Positions 22,545-34,060 of a DNA stretch of 64,000 nucleotides are shown in pieces; position 1 is the stretch's first letter; the number at the start of each line of letters is the position of its first letter. Source of the DNA: Gnetum montanum. Taxonomy: Eukaryota; Streptophyta; Gnetopsida; Gnetales; Gnetaceae. The position numbers were made by a program, and so were the translations under genes. The notes below the pieces were generated by a model. It did no database searches, was not told the origin of the DNA, and saw only the letters and a list, made by a program, of their open reading frames with translations. The stretch lies in the NCBI GenBank assembly GCA_015680685.1, contig MNCI01033568.1:321341-385340 (forward strand). The letters are read 5' to 3'.

Positions 22545-23340
22545 GAACTACGCTCAGCATAGTCGCTAGAGGGTTTAATGTGGTGCAACCGCAGGTAAGA
22601 ATTTGATGCGGCAAGCGACGCGCAGCTTGTGTAGGGCACAAACGATGATGCGGCGCAAGGTGAAGCGAGCGACCAGGTGCGGGAGGTGTAAAGGCAATGT
22701 GCGGCAGGCACGAGGTAGGTCGAGGGTTTCGGTGACAGTATGGCAAATGAGCGACATGCTGCAGTTGCAAGCATAGGATAGAATGCAGCGGCGCATGGTC
22801 GGGGCCTGTTCGAAGGCAGTTTATGTTTTGGTGGCAAAGGGTAGGAGGCTGAAGATAGTAGTGTGATCATTCGGTACTAATTTTTAGGCAGTTGCAGGGT
22901 TTCTACTACAAAGCTGCGGCTACTCGGGGGTGGAAGCGAGGACATGACGGTATATGAATGGCAACAGTGGCAGAGTGCGACGCAGGCAGGCTACGCGATG
23001 TGAGGGCAGAGCACGTAGGTGTCACAGTGGTTAGCAGCGAAGGGCAGCAGAGGACTGCGAAGGATTTCCATGGCTAAGGTGTGGTGATGCGTTCCTGCAA
23101 AGGGTCGCTGCGGCAGCAGATGTGTGGAGTGAAGAGTGGACATGGTTACGCGGCAGCAGCCGGATCTCATGGCATGGTGGTAGATTAGGACTATGGGAGG
23201 GCACAGCAACGAGGCAGGGAGGGGCCACGATGACATGGCATTGTTAGCCCACAGGGATCTTCTGGCAGACGGCCATGTGGCTCAGCCCTACCCTGCAACC
23301 ATGTGGTAGGCTTGTGCTGCTAGCCAGCACCATTGTCAAC
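22545..23340. other. CpG-rich block without recognised gene
   Basis: This block is visibly GC- and CpG-rich (many GCG, CGG and CGA words such as GCGGCAAGCGACGCG) within an AT-rich, CpG-poor window. Minus-strand open frames of up to about 136 codons cross it, but they are Ser/Ala/Pro/His-rich, overlap in several frames, and look like a by-product of composition. It ends abruptly near 23,360 in an AT stretch and a TTGTTGCAG acceptor-like word, before the transketolase fragment. Confidence 0.5.
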
Positions 23341-23564
23341 TATGCTGGCTGCTGGCAAGGGCCAAGCTCAAAACTTAATTAATTTATTTATGATATATTA
23401 TTTTTTTCGAATTGTTGCAGGTGGAGTTACCTATGTAACTGCTTAAATCCTACAGTGCAGAAGTTTGCAAGACAAATGGACAGGATTGAAGAGGATATGA
23501 AGAAGCAAGATGAGGAGAAACACATGTCTTGGAGGATATTTTTCCAATAGAACAAGCTGCACTA

Positions 23565-24140
23565 AGGCATCCACGACTGATGATTCCATTCTGCCAGTGA
23601 TGACATTCAGGATGAGGGTATTAGTGATCCTGGTAAGCTAATTGTTTTCTACGATGACAATCAAATCTCCATTGACGAAGATATAAAAAATACATTTAGA
23701 GGATGTTTTAACACATTTTGAGGGTCTGGAATGCCATACTATATGGGTAAAGAATGGCACCTGGGGCTATGATAGCATCCGTGCAGCCATTAAAGAAACT
23801 CAATTTATGACAGACAAGCCATCTTTAATTAAAATCACCACAACAATTGGTTTCGGGTCACCAAATAAGGCAAATACGTACACTGTACATGGGAATGCCT
23901 TAAGAGCAAAGGATGTGGATGCAACCAGGAAGAATTTGGCTTGGGCTTATGAATCTTCTCTTGTCCCAGAGGATGTTAAGAGCCAATGAGGAGGCTGAGT
24001 AAGCATCCATCCTTCTAGAATGTAAAGATAAATATCCTGAAGAAGCTACTAAATTCAAGTCATTAGTGGCAAACTGCCAGATGGATGGGACACAACTCTG
24101 CCGAAGTACACCCTAGCAAGCCTTGCATATGCTAAAAGGA
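23565..24140 (+). pseudogene. Transketolase fragment (pseudogene)
   Basis: Transketolase moves two-carbon units between sugar phosphates in the Calvin and pentose-phosphate pathways, using thiamine diphosphate. The plus strand shows, in order: IQDEGIS and then GKLIVFYDDNQISIDED (end of the thiamine-diphosphate motif region, about 23.60-23.68 kb). After frameshifts and a TGA come [37 protein letters not shown] with [20 protein letters not shown] (23.80-23.93 kb), VPEDVKS, a degraded YPEEATKFKSL and a KYTP-like end near 24.12 kb. A short stretch (the SLAGHWGL region of the family) is missing before GKLI. Only the middle of the roughly 700-residue family is present. It lies inside element F2, antisense to it. 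A host gene fragment is certain; how it got there is inference. Confidence 0.85.
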
Positions 24141-24609
24141 GCTCATAAAGGAAGTTACAGATTTTGTTATACTTTAGTGACCGTGGAGGGGCTGTTCATG
24201 AGGTCCCCTTGCATCAACATAAAGGGGCTTTTATTTTGTTTTGGTCATTCTTAAACGGCTCACCAATGTCATCCTCGCTAATATTGGTCATTTCTTGTTG
24301 CGTTTGTATGTTTGATATTTATCTTTAATTTTATAATATCTGAGAATTTTGATCTGCAAAGGATTTTAAGTTGTTTTCTAACTGTTTTAAGTTTTTCAAG
24401 ACCATAATGCTTTTAATGAATTTTGGGGCCCTCATAATGCATGGTTTTTAGAGAGGGCTGGATGCATTCAAGTGCTTTGTACATAAATATCCATATTTGA
24501 TTTGCTGGGCCGGCTCTTGTCAATGCTGAGTATCATATTTGCTGTTCTTTCTTTCTTTGTTTTTTTTATCTTCCTACATTTTTCTATAGCTTTGCGACCA
24601 TTAACAATG
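24141..24609. other. F2 interior between transketolase fragment and copia insertion
   Basis: No coding frame. T-rich, resembling intron or 3' UTR sequence. It ends with CAATG (24,605-24,609), the target-site copy of the adjacent copia element. The sequence should continue at 31,742. Confidence 0.4.
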
Positions 24610-25077
24610 TGTAAGAAATAATTGTGTAGAAAAACTAGATTGCATATGTAATCAACGTATAGAATGTGGAAGCAAATGGAACTGACCTCCAACCATTGAT
24701 GTCTTTGATTAATCTTGTTCAGATTCTTCTTTCACACCAACACTCTACAACGATGGTGTATGCAACCTCCAAGTGTTTGTGAAAGGGACTTGAACTGCAA
24801 TCCTACTGTGATTCGTGGTGCCTTTGTTCTTCCATCAAGAACAAATTTATAGGGCATAGGATTGGTTACCATAAGAGACCCAATGCCCACGTGTAAAAAC
24901 CACGTTACCAGATATGGAGACGACATTGATGCATTAACCAACTCATAAAAATGCATTAGTGAGCATGGTGGCCACTTTCATGCATTAACTAATCCATAAA
25001 ACACATTAGTGGGCATGGTGGCCACTTTCATGCATTAACTAATGCATAAAGCACATTAATGGATAATGCATGATACA
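24610..25077 (-). repeat. 3' LTR of the copia element
   Basis: Starts TGTAAGAAATAATT and ends GCATGATACA. It is co-linear with 31,314-31,736 but longer, because a unit of about 52 bases (CATTAGTGxGCATGGTGGCC...) is tandemly duplicated at about 24,950-25,055, whereas the 5' LTR has one copy. Confidence 0.9.
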
Positions 25078-25096
25078 GTCTTCCACTTGGTCTCCA
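25078..25096 (-). other. Copia polypurine tract
   Basis: The minus strand reads GGAGACCAAGTGGAAGAC directly before the LTR start TGTATCATG. This purine-rich word beside the 3' LTR is typical of plant copia elements. Confidence 0.7.
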
Positions 25097-25366
25097 TATT
25101 TAATTAGGTTTAGAGTTCAAGAAATAAATGCATGAATCATGGTGATAGTTCCTCTTAATGTGAGTATTATCTTCGATGTATTACAATGCATTATCTTTAA
25201 AATGTAATTTCTTATATGGTAACTTAACTTTATGAATAAACCCAATGTTCATTCTAGGTCCTGCCATATGTGTATTTTGTCTAATACCTATATGCACAAA
25301 CCATATGAGAAAATAGCACAAGTGAATAAGAGTTTCATTAAGACTGTAAGTTGTATATACAAAAAA

Positions 25367-25873
25367 TTACATTATGGAACCAAGTCCCATCCAAACTACA
25401 TAATCCTTAAATGACTTTGGTGGCATTCCTTTTATCAAAGGATCAACTATCATTAATTCAGTGCTTATACGCACAATGACCACTTTGTTTTTCTTAATGC
25501 ATTCCTTTATGGCTAAGTACTCGATGTTGATGTGTTTACTTTGATTGTCACTCTTATTATTCTTAGCCATAAAAATAACTAAATTATCACAAAACATTCT
25601 TAATAGCCTAGATATAGAATCCACAATTCTAAGCCTTGATATGAAGCTCTTTAGCCATACACCATGTGAAGTAGCCTCAAAACAACAAATGAACTCTGCC
25701 TCCATGGTGAAAGTAGCAACCAAAGTTTGCTTTCCACTCCTCCAAGATATAGCTCCTCCAAATAGCATAAAAACATAACCAAATGTTGATTTCCATGAAT
25801 CAACACAACCAACAAATTTTGAGTCAAAGTAGCCAATCACCTCTAAGGAGTTAGTTGATTTATACATAAGCAT
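25367..25873 (-). pseudogene. Copia RNase H domain
   Basis: The longest open stretch of the element (168 codons). It carries the copia RNase H landmarks: GYFDSKFVGCVDSWKSTFGY (the Asp of the first motif is present), ISWRSGKQTLVATFTMEAEF (the S-T-x-E-A-E box, reading T-M-E-A-E), FCDNLVIFMAKN, and the C-terminal DPLIKGMPPKSFKD. It would degrade the RNA strand during reverse transcription. It continues the RT reading and ends about 300 bases before the 3' LTR. Confidence 0.9.
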
Positions 25874-26990
25874 GTAGTCTTTTGTACCTTAAAGGTACCT
25901 CATCACTTTCTTTGCAGCCCTCCAATGGTCAATACCTAGATTACTCTGATATTTTCCCAACATTCCCACAAAAATTGTCATGTTAGGTCTTGTGCAAACC
26001 TAAGCATACATAAGGCTTCCAATAGCTAAAGCATATGGAATGTTTCTCATCTAAATTTTCTCTAAATCATTCCTAGGGCACTAGTTCAAATTGAACCTAT
26101 CACCCTTCATAATGTGTGCTATACTTGGTGAATAATCTTTCATCCAAAACCTCTCTAAAACTTTATTGATATAGGTTTCTTGCAACAGTCCCAAAATACA
26201 TCTGGTTCTATCCCTATAGATCTATATGCCAATGACATAAGATGCCTCACCCATATCCTTCATGTCAAAATTCTTAGAGAGAAAATGTTTTACCTTGTAT
26301 AGAAATCCACTATTATTTGTTGCAAGAAGGATATCATCCACATATAGAACAAGAAAAAAAATTTAGCTCCCACTGACCTTTTAGTATATACATTGATCCA
26401 TGATGTTTTCCTCAAAATCAAATGAAGTGATAATATCATGGAATTTTAAGTACCATTGACGAGAGGCCTATTTCAATCCATATATGGATTTCTTAAGCTT
26501 GCATACCAATTGCTCACCATCACTAGAGGAAAATCCTTAAGGTTGTTTCATATAAACCTCTTCCTCTAGATCACCATTTAGAAATGCTATTTTTACATCC
26601 ATTTGATGTAATTCAAGATCAAAATGGACAACCAATGCCATGACAACACAAAGGGAGTCCTTCTTAGAAATAGGAGAAAAGGTCTCCTTGTAATCTATTT
26701 CTTCTTTCTAAGTGAACCCTTTAGTGAAAAGTCTGGTCTTATACTTTCATTGTTACTCAATGAGTCTTTCTTAGTCTTGAAGACCCATTTGCATCTAATG
26801 GTTTTTACACCATCAAGCAACTTGACAAGATCCTAGACTCCATTAGATGACATAGAGTTCATTTCATCTTTCATGGCATCATACCACAAGTTAGATTCCT
26901 TACAACTCATGGCTTGTAAAAATGTTTTAGGATCATTTTCAACTACTATGTTGTAGTCAGATTCCTGTAGATACACCATATAGTCATTAG
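25874..26990 (-). pseudogene. Copia reverse transcriptase
   Basis: Minus-strand translation shows the copia RT order: a block with CKWVFKTKKDSL near 26.77 kb, [20 protein letters not shown] near 26.6 kb (first catalytic Asp in MDVK), [18 protein letters not shown], and VLYVDDILLATN, with the YVDD box at 26,333-26,344. The thumb region includes MKDMGEASYVIGI and CTRPNMTI. Catalytic aspartates are still encoded, but TAG stops and frameshifts interrupt the frame. It would copy the element RNA into DNA in cytoplasmic particles. Confidence 0.9.
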
Positions 26991-27099
26991 GAATCGTTAA
27001 TTTCCTTACTCTAGTAGATCTTCTTAATGTTGGTTCATCATTCTCTTGAGGATCATGATGTTCAACAAGTTGTTCAACAAGTTCTGGTATCTGTTGTTC

Positions 27100-27737
27100 A
27101 GTTGGATCTACTATTTCTTGATTAATAGCTTATGGAACTTCAATGACTAGTTGTTGTTCATTATGCATTTTTGCTTTAGGGATATTGTGCACAACAATTA
27201 GTCTATCATTTGAAATAGTGGGCTAAGCATGTGTATGATCTATCTTAGGAACAATGTTCCAAGATCTACTGCTCCTACTAATCAAGTCATTCTCAAGAAA
27301 TTTAGCATTCCTTGATTTCATAAACCTAGTAGTATGTGATGGGCAATAAAAGCTATATCCCTTAGATAGTTCAACATATCCAATGAAATACCCACTTATG
27401 GTCCTTGGGTTTAGCTTCTTTTCTTATGGATTATAGACTCTTACTTTAGACAGGCATCCCCAAATGTGTATATGTTGCAAACTCAGTTTTCAACCTTTCC
27501 ATAATTCAAATGGTGTATTTAAGATAGCCTTGGTTGGAAATCAATTTAATATATACATCACCATCTTGAGAGCTTCAGTCCACAAGAACTTAGGAAGCTT
27601 GGAGTTCCTAAGCATACTCCACACAATGTCCAATAATGTTTAGTTTCTTCTTTCTGCCACACCATTCTAGTCTGGAGAACCTAGCATAGTGTACTAGGAA
27701 AGAATCCCATGCTCTTAAAGAAACTTAGCAAATGGAC
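27100..27737 (-). pseudogene. Copia integrase, C-terminal part and linker to RT
   Basis: The segment beyond the nested LTR continues the integrase. Blocks TDALMTMVYILNRFPTKAI (27.55 kb), GCLSKVRV, then the GYFIGYVELSKGYSFYCP block near 27.36 kb are the usual copia integrase C-terminal landmarks. After these comes a variable linker with RRSTRVRK near 27.01 kb. The nested LTR and its TGGAC duplication separate it from the catalytic core. Several stops. Confidence 0.85.
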
Positions 27738-28524
27738 TGATGAGTGGCGAGGTACCCCTACATTCAACCATATGAATACGAGTGTTACATGCATGATCTG
27801 GTCAAACTCCATAGACTAAGTGCTTACATGCCTTATGGAACACCTATGGTTAATCAATCGTTTTCCTCCCAAGCTTACTTGTATTTTTCATGGTTGTATG
27901 GTTAAGTAAGCTTGAGGCATGTGATTTTTATATCTTTTATTTTTTTATCGCCTATGCTAATGAGGGAAAGGGTGAAGAGACTAAGTAACTAATCCTAACT
28001 AACTAATCCTTAATTACCCTAGCATCAGTATCCGTTCCCACTTGTCATTTCACACCCTAAACCAATGCAACGCTGCTGGGATTACCAAACGCTATTCATT
28101 ACTAGGATTACCAAGCGTAATGCATGTGCTCGAAGTGGTCATACCGAATGCACTTAACTATGAGAGTTGAGGGTTGAGAGAGATTAAGTCCTTAAGAAAG
28201 CATTTAAACAATTAACAATAAATAAAGTCCTATTTAGCTTAATCCATGCACTGCAAGGCTTATCCAAAATTTCACCTTTATTGTCGTACACAATTGTGTG
28301 CTCAAGTACAAAATTGCTCGAATAAAGATCCGTTTACTTTGGGACTCCTATTGTAGGCATATGGAAATTATTCTAACTCTAGAATAGAAAAATGGCAAGA
28401 GTTTGGCTATGGTCTAGATCTAGATGGAGAAACAAGGAAGAGTTTCCTCTTATTTATAGAATTGATGATGGACTGCAATATCGCATACATGATATCACAG
28501 CCCATGCGATATCGTGTCCCACCA
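27738..28524 (-). repeat. Solo gypsy LTR nested in copia integrase, TSD TGGAC
   Basis: 787 bases, from TGATGAGTGGCGAGGTACCCC to GTGTCCCACCA. TGGAC precedes (27,733-27,737) and follows (28,525-28,529), a perfect 5-bp duplication. It matches 41,608-42,466 along its length, including a minus-strand TATA box (TATTTATA at 28,451-28,458) and the GATATCGC words near 28,477-28,515. No internal sequence is left. It post-dates the copia element, and the copia element post-dates F2. Confidence 0.95.
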
Positions 28525-28529
28525 TGGAC

Positions 28530-28990
28530 AAAGTTCTTGTCCATCATTTGTATATCTACCATAGTATTCACCACCTCTATCAAATCTCACTATCTTTATT
28601 TGGTTACCACATTATTTCTATACTTTAGCCTTAAACACCTTAAAGACATCTAAAGCTTCACTCTTGTTATGAAGTAGGTAGAGATACATATATTATGAGT
28701 AATCATCAATAAAGGTAATGAAATACTTTTAACTATATGCATCCAAATTTGGACTATAAATATCTCTATGTATGGTCTCTAATATGTTTGAACTCCTCTT
28801 GGCATCTTTCTTTGACATATTGGTGTACTTTTCCTTAATGCAATCCACACAAGTGTCAAAGTTAGTAAAATCTAGAGTACTAAGTACTCCATCATTTACT
28901 AATCTCTTTATTCTCTCAAAAGAGATATGTCCTAATCTAGGATGCTAGAACATAGAGGATTCATCATTCATAACACATCTCTTAATGCCA
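28530..28990 (-). pseudogene. Copia integrase, zinc-binding and catalytic core
   Basis: The minus strand shows HPRLGHISFERIKRLV followed by the C-x2-C pair in TCVDCIKEK, the integrase HHCC zinc domain. LETIHRDIYSP (first catalytic Asp) and FITFIDDYSXYMYLYLL come next. The frame then meets the nested LTR. It inserts element cDNA into the genome. Scattered stops; non-functional. Confidence 0.85.
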
Positions 28991-29460
28991 TCATGAACAT
29001 GCATAGAATTATAACAAGTTTCATTTTGCAAATTAATTTTGAAAAGACCATCTATCAATGTACCATTTGCAATAAGTTTAGATCTATAATGTAAATTAAA
29101 TATAGTGTCTAAAAAATTAAAGGAAAATCCCAATGATACAAGCCTTAAAATAGAAATTAAATTATTTGAAAAACTAGGAATATAAAATGTCTTTTCCAAT
29201 ACTAAAACAAAACCACTACTTAAAACTAATTTGCATGTTCTGACTACCTCCACATGTGAGTGCATCTTATTGCTTGAATAGATGCATTACTCACTTCCCA
29301 CTAGCTTCCTTAGGTTTTTCATCCCCTACAAGGAATTGGTAACACAGATTGTAGAATTAGAATCAATCCACCATGTGTCATGGCCAACATCAACCATATT
29401 ATATTCAAAATAGACAAGTGAGAGTTGATTACCTTTCTTTTCAAGCCATTTTTGATATTT
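28991..29460 (-). pseudogene. Copia protease region
   Basis: Lies between the gag zinc knuckle and the integrase. The active-site word reads WWIDSNSTICVTN (about 29.35 kb), where D-S-G is expected, so Gly has become Asn and the site is probably dead. Downstream, LVLEKTFYIPSFSNNLISI (about 29.17 kb) is the usual second protease landmark of copia elements. A 106-codon frame (28,945-29,265) covers it. Confidence 0.8.
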
Positions 29461-30218
29461 AGAATGATCCTTCTTTATGTGCCCTTTTATTTTGTAGGAA
29501 AAAAAACATCTAGATTCCTTCTTAATATCAACTTGTGTAGGAAATTTGACTTTCCACTTGCCTTTGGCTTGTCCTTTATTCTTTCCTTATGTAGCTAGAT
29601 GCACACTCTCTTTTGCTTCCATAACAAGTCTTCCCTCTTCTTGCACACACATGGTCATTAGTTCATTGATTGACCATTTGTTCTTAGGTGTGTTATAAGA
29701 AATTGTAAAGGGTCTGCACTATGGTGGGAGTGTGTTTAAGATGTAGTGCACAAGAAAAGATTCTAATATCTCATCCTCAAGTGTTTTGAGTTGAGCCGCT
29801 ATATTCCTCATTTGCATGATGTGCTCATGCACACCACAAATTTCAGTGAGATTCATGGATGAGAACTTCATTATCAAGATGCAAGCCAACACCTTGTCTA
29901 ATGACTCAAAATGTTCATCAATGGCCTTTAACAAAGTACGTACATTGTCACACTATTCTAGTGAACCACACATACCATCCAAGATCTTGGTTTTATGAAC
30001 ATGACACAAAGGTGATTAGATTGCTCTCATTTTTCATAATTACCAATATCATCTGAATGGTTGATTATTATAATAGTAGGTGGTTCATCCTTATGGATAG
30101 TATAATCAATGTCCATCCATCCTAAAGGAAGAAGGATTTTCTTCTTCCACACCTTATAATTATCACCCTTCAATTTAGGAATGTCACATTTAAAATCAGA
30201 GTAGCTTACAAGTTTCAT
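29461..30218 (-). pseudogene. Copia gag
   Basis: Starts at the ATG 30,216-30,218, about 1.1 kb inside the 5' LTR. The N-terminal block contains FKCDIPKLKGDNYKVWKKKI, typical of copia gag. After a frameshift, the helical block with MLKAIDEHFESLDKVLACIL and LVHYILNTLPP (29.93-29.72 kb) follows. The zinc knuckle near 29.50 kb reads RCFFSYKIKGHIKKDHSKY: only the first Cys and the His survive, two Cys having become Ser and His. Gag would form the particle shell and bind RNA. Confidence 0.85.
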
Positions 30219-31299
30219 AACTGCATAATCAACATGATTATGTGACTAAATTTGAGGTTAAAATACCATAATACATGTTTACCAATGTAAATCATGAAAT
30301 ATATGAATCAAATGACATAAAATTGCCTATGGGCTAAATTTTAATTCAAACAGATTCATATATCCTTATGATGAAACTATTAAATTATATTCCTTTTCTT
30401 AATCCCTGTGGGTAAGTTAAGAAAAATAATTTAACATACCATCCTAATTAATCATATTAAATACAATAAAAAATTCAGTGGAATAAAATTTATCATATTA
30501 CATATGATTAATCACAAAATTTATTGTTGTGTACCATATGTGATCCAAAATCTCTTAGCACATAATTTGGCATAATTAAAGATGTTGTGGCTACTCTCTG
30601 ATTATACAAAATTATATAGATCACTTGATATAATTCATATGTAGAAAATGATGTATACATATACAAAAATATCCATAAAATTGATAAATTACCAAATTCA
30701 ACATGGTATAAACATAATTCATTCAATTATTCTAGCCCAAGGTGCCTAGGTGTAGGCCAAATCACCAAAAGAAAATCCTATAGAATGATTCTAATTCATT
30801 GGTCAACATGAAAAAACACCAAAAATCATAATAATGATGATGAATGTTAGATATGCTAGCCAAAATGAAAAATGCACATACATAATTCACAAAATCCAGC
30901 TATGCACAGAGGGAATAAACATCTATTATCCTTAATACCATTCAAGTTAAACCAAATCATGCTCAATTTTTGAAAACATTTACATAATGATAGGTTATTA
31001 CAAGCCAAAAATGCAGACAACAGACTATCACACAAAGAAAAATTGTAAATAACACAACTAGACCAACTCTCCAAAACAAAAAAATAAAATTTCCTCATTG
31101 CCACAGTAGTAATGGTTTCTATTTTCTAGTTCTACGGTGCACAAGAATGCAAGAAAATGTGAGAGTAAAATCTCTTTCACTAGGTAGAAACCAGAAGCAA
31201 GAAATATTCCGTAAACTACAAAGTGCAGAAATATTAAGAAAAAAACGCTATTTCTAGATTACACCATCATCAAAAATTATATCAAGACAAAGATTTAAT

Positions 31300-31311
31300 G
31301 CTCCAATACCA
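31300..31311 (-). other. Copia primer-binding site (initiator tRNA-Met type)
   Basis: The minus strand reads TGGTATTGGAGC two bases after the LTR end, matching the familiar plant site TGGTATCAGAGC at 10 of 12 positions. This fixes the element's direction and the 5' LTR. Confidence 0.8.
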
Positions 31312-31313
31312 AA

Positions 31314-31736
31314 TGTAAAAAATAATTATGCAAAAAAAAAAATACTGAATTGCACAAGTAATGAAAGTACAAAATGTGGGAGCAAATGAAACTCACCTCT
31401 AGCCATTAATGCCTTTGATTAATCTTATTTAGATTCTTCTTTCACCTGGGTGCTCTGCAACAATGGTATATGCAACCTCCAAGCATTTGTGAAGGGACCT
31501 GAACTGTAATCCTACTATGATTTGTGGTGCCTTTGTTCTTCCATCAAGAATGAATTTATAGGCCATAGGATTGGTTACCATAAAAGACCTAATGCCCACA
31601 CATAAAAAATGCATTACAAGATATGGAGACCACATTTATGCGTTAACCAACTCATAAAAATACGTTAGTGGGCATGGTTGCCACTTTCATGCATTAACTA
31701 ATGCATAAAGCACATTAGTAGGTACCGCATGCTACA
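31314..31736 (-). repeat. 5' LTR of the copia element
   Basis: 423 bases from TGTAAAAAATAATT to GCATGCTACA, partner of 24,610-25,077. They differ at many C/T and G/A positions and by the single extra repeat unit of the partner. Confidence 0.9.
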
Positions 31737-31741
31737 GAATG

Positions 31742-32769
31742 TTGCATACATAAGCTTTTCTTTACTTCCTTGCTTTAGTAGTAGCCTTACCAATCCTCTA
31801 GTAGTAGTAGCATTATCAACTCTTCAATAGCTCATTTTCAATCAGTGTATCCAAGCTGTGGCATTGTAAACACAGGGAATTTATAGATATCTCATTGAAA
31901 TTCAAGCCTTGTTTTTGATGGCACTAAGGTATGCTCGTATGATTCTTAAACACAATAGTAGTGGAAAATAGTTCCTAGACAAGATAAGGTTAAGGCTAAA
32001 TGCATTAAGGTTTCATATCTAATCTGAAGTTATTCTTGGCTTGATGTTCAATGGTTGAATAAGTTCAACCTAATTCTAGTTTCTATTCTAGACTAGTAAA
32101 GGATTTTATGCTTACAAGAGAAAGCTATTTTTTTAAGGAATATAAGTGTCACAAGGATAGACTTTTGATGGTTTTGTTTTAGGCATTTTTCATATATATT
32201 TTTTAATGCAAGTTAACTTATTGGTTTGTTGTTCAATCTACATCTAGAACTTAAAATCGTTAAGTAATTTTTCATCGTAATAGGGTTGCATGGATGCTGT
32301 GCAAAACTAATGTATATACCTCAAAAAAATTTCATTTTTCAGTAAACGAGGTAGGGTTGGTTCTAGAGACATACTTTGAGCTTAAAGTAATCCATTGTTT
32401 GGTATGTATCTCCATTTTTCATACATCAATTTTTCACTCTGATATAATGCTTGCTATAAATCAAATAATCCTTTCAAGTTTTTTATTCTTTCCTTTTTCC
32501 TTGACATTTGTTTAAATGTTTTATGATTTCTTACCAGTGCCTTAACAAGTTAAATTTAATAGTAAAGTTTCATTCATTTACAAAAGATGATTTTTTCTTC
32601 TCACGTCTTGAATTTCCTATATGTTTTATTATTATTATTATTATGTTTTTACTTTGGTTTCAAGGTCGATTCATTCTCTAATGATTACATGTTATTGTTA
32701 TTCATAGGCCCTAGGTAATGGTAGTGATGAGCTTGACAACATTCATCCTCCTCTCCCCTTGTTTGATTA
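31742..32769 (+). pseudogene. Second copy of the antisense spliced gene remnant (in F2)
   Basis: The final exon is clear: after a T-rich stretch ending TTCATAG (acceptor near 32,706), ALGNGSDELDNIHPPLPLFD and a TAA at 32,767-32,769. It parallels ASSDGNNPSGHVGDDVPPPP... in the first copy (1723-1797). A probable earlier exon (about 32,340-32,400) lies between a TTTTTCAG acceptor-like word and a GTATGT donor-like word. Most upstream exons seen in the first copy are not recognisable here. The gene sits directly beyond the retropepsin, on the opposite strand, exactly as in F1. Product unknown. Confidence 0.45.
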
Positions 32770-33289
32770 AAGCTTTTAATATTAATACTATGTTAGATTG
32801 GTAATATTAAGTATCATGATTGGTATATAATCACCATAATCATAAATTTAAACACTATGTATTGTCTATTTTGTTGCATTGTATAATTGTGGCTATGGCT
32901 ATGGACATTTGGCAACAAACTTTTAATTATTTTCGACATATTTCTCTATTCCTCTATGCTTTATATTTTTATATGAGCATAAGTAGTAAATGCAACAAGG
33001 CTATATAGTAAAACTACAAAATAAAGTATAACCATGTAAGTAAGATTTGTAAACAATGCTATTGGGTAAATTGGCCACAATGTTGGTATGGAGGTGAAAA
33101 GAAGAAGTCATCACATTCACTAGTTCTAGGCCATAGCAAGCTATGGTCCATATGTTTTCTAGTAAATATGGAATGCTTTTGAAAGAGGATATACGGCTAA
33201 AACTAACCATGAAGCATGATACATTTTTGTGAAAGTAAACAAACAACCATTAACAAAAGAAGTAATAAGGTGTTTACTATGAACTCATT
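32770..33289. other. Non-coding stretch between antisense gene and F2 retropepsin
   Basis: No coding frame. GGCTATGGCTATGGACATTTGG (shared idea with 1990-2010) and other AT-rich words give loose similarity to 1798-2595. Confidence 0.4.
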
Positions 33290-34060
33290 ATTTGACTTTT
33301 GAGAGGTCAAGGAATCCTTTTGACATAACTTTATGTTTACCACATTTCTTGTTAATCATCACAAGTAGTATGAATTTTCATTAGTCACTTCGTGTTGTAA
33401 AGTTGATGTTGCTAGCATCATTATTGTCTTTGTTATTAATGGCCCCAGTTTAAGTGTCATGAGTCTTCTCTTAGAACTCCACCTCTGAACCTTGATCAAT
33501 ATTAACACCATGAATAACAATTTCGCCTCCCTCATAGAAAAAGTGAATCTCTTGATGTATAGGAGATGAGATTGCATAGATTTTTACTAACCATGGCCTT
33601 CCTAATACCAAGTTGAAGCCAAGTGTCTCCTCAACCACTAGGAAGTTAGCAAATGTAGAAAGCTGCTCACCAACCACGAAATCCAAGGAGATGAAACCTC
33701 ACATTGTTACCCATGATTCATTAAATGAATTGAGTGCTGAGGTAGTGGTTTGTTGGATGTTCTCGATTAGACCTAGCTTGTCAACAATGGAAAATGGTAC
33801 CATGTTAGCTACTACCCCATCATCTACATGAACACAGTGAACCTTGTATTTGCCAACACGTATAGTAATAAGGAGAGGAGAATATGGTACTTCTCCATTT
33901 TAAGAGTTAATTTTTACATCACTATCATAAAATTTAAGCATTGGTTGATGCCCAATTTACCTAAACAAATCTTTCTCAATGATAGAATGGATCGACTCTC
34001 TATTGGTGAGCATGTCTCTATTCACAAGGATAAAAGTCAACACTTGAGCTAGTGCATCCC
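33290..34060 (-). pseudogene. Retropepsin of element F2
   Basis: The minus strand reads VHVDDGVVANMVPFSIVDKL near 33.79 kb (active-site block), then a hydrophobic block LGFNLVLGRPWLVKIYAISS and HQEIHFF (33.54-33.64 kb), followed by IVIHGVNIDQGS. The LGRPWL word is a standard landmark in plant gypsy proteases. As in F1, the catalytic triplet is D-D-G. Open frames of 71-72 codons overlap it. No RT sequence follows it; the antisense gene does. Confidence 0.75.

Larger units (their letters stand above)
24610..31736 (-). mobile_element. Ty1/copia retrotransposon, complete but decayed, with nested solo LTR
   Basis: LTRs lie at 24,610-25,077 and 31,314-31,736, with ends TGTAAxAAATAATT and TACA. They are flanked by CAATG (24,605-24,609) and GAATG (31,737-31,741), a 4/5 target duplication. 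A tRNA-iMet-type primer site (31,300-31,311), gag, protease, integrase, RT and RNase H follow on the minus strand in copia order, ending at a polypurine tract. A gypsy solo LTR (27,738-28,524) interrupts the integrase. Frames carry frameshifts and stops, so it is dead. Confidence 0.9.

Noticed and set aside
22460-23236. Several overlapping minus-strand ORFs (up to 136 codons) in the CpG-rich block
   Set aside because: Overlap in multiple frames, low complexity, one crosses into the neighbouring LTR; composition explains them.
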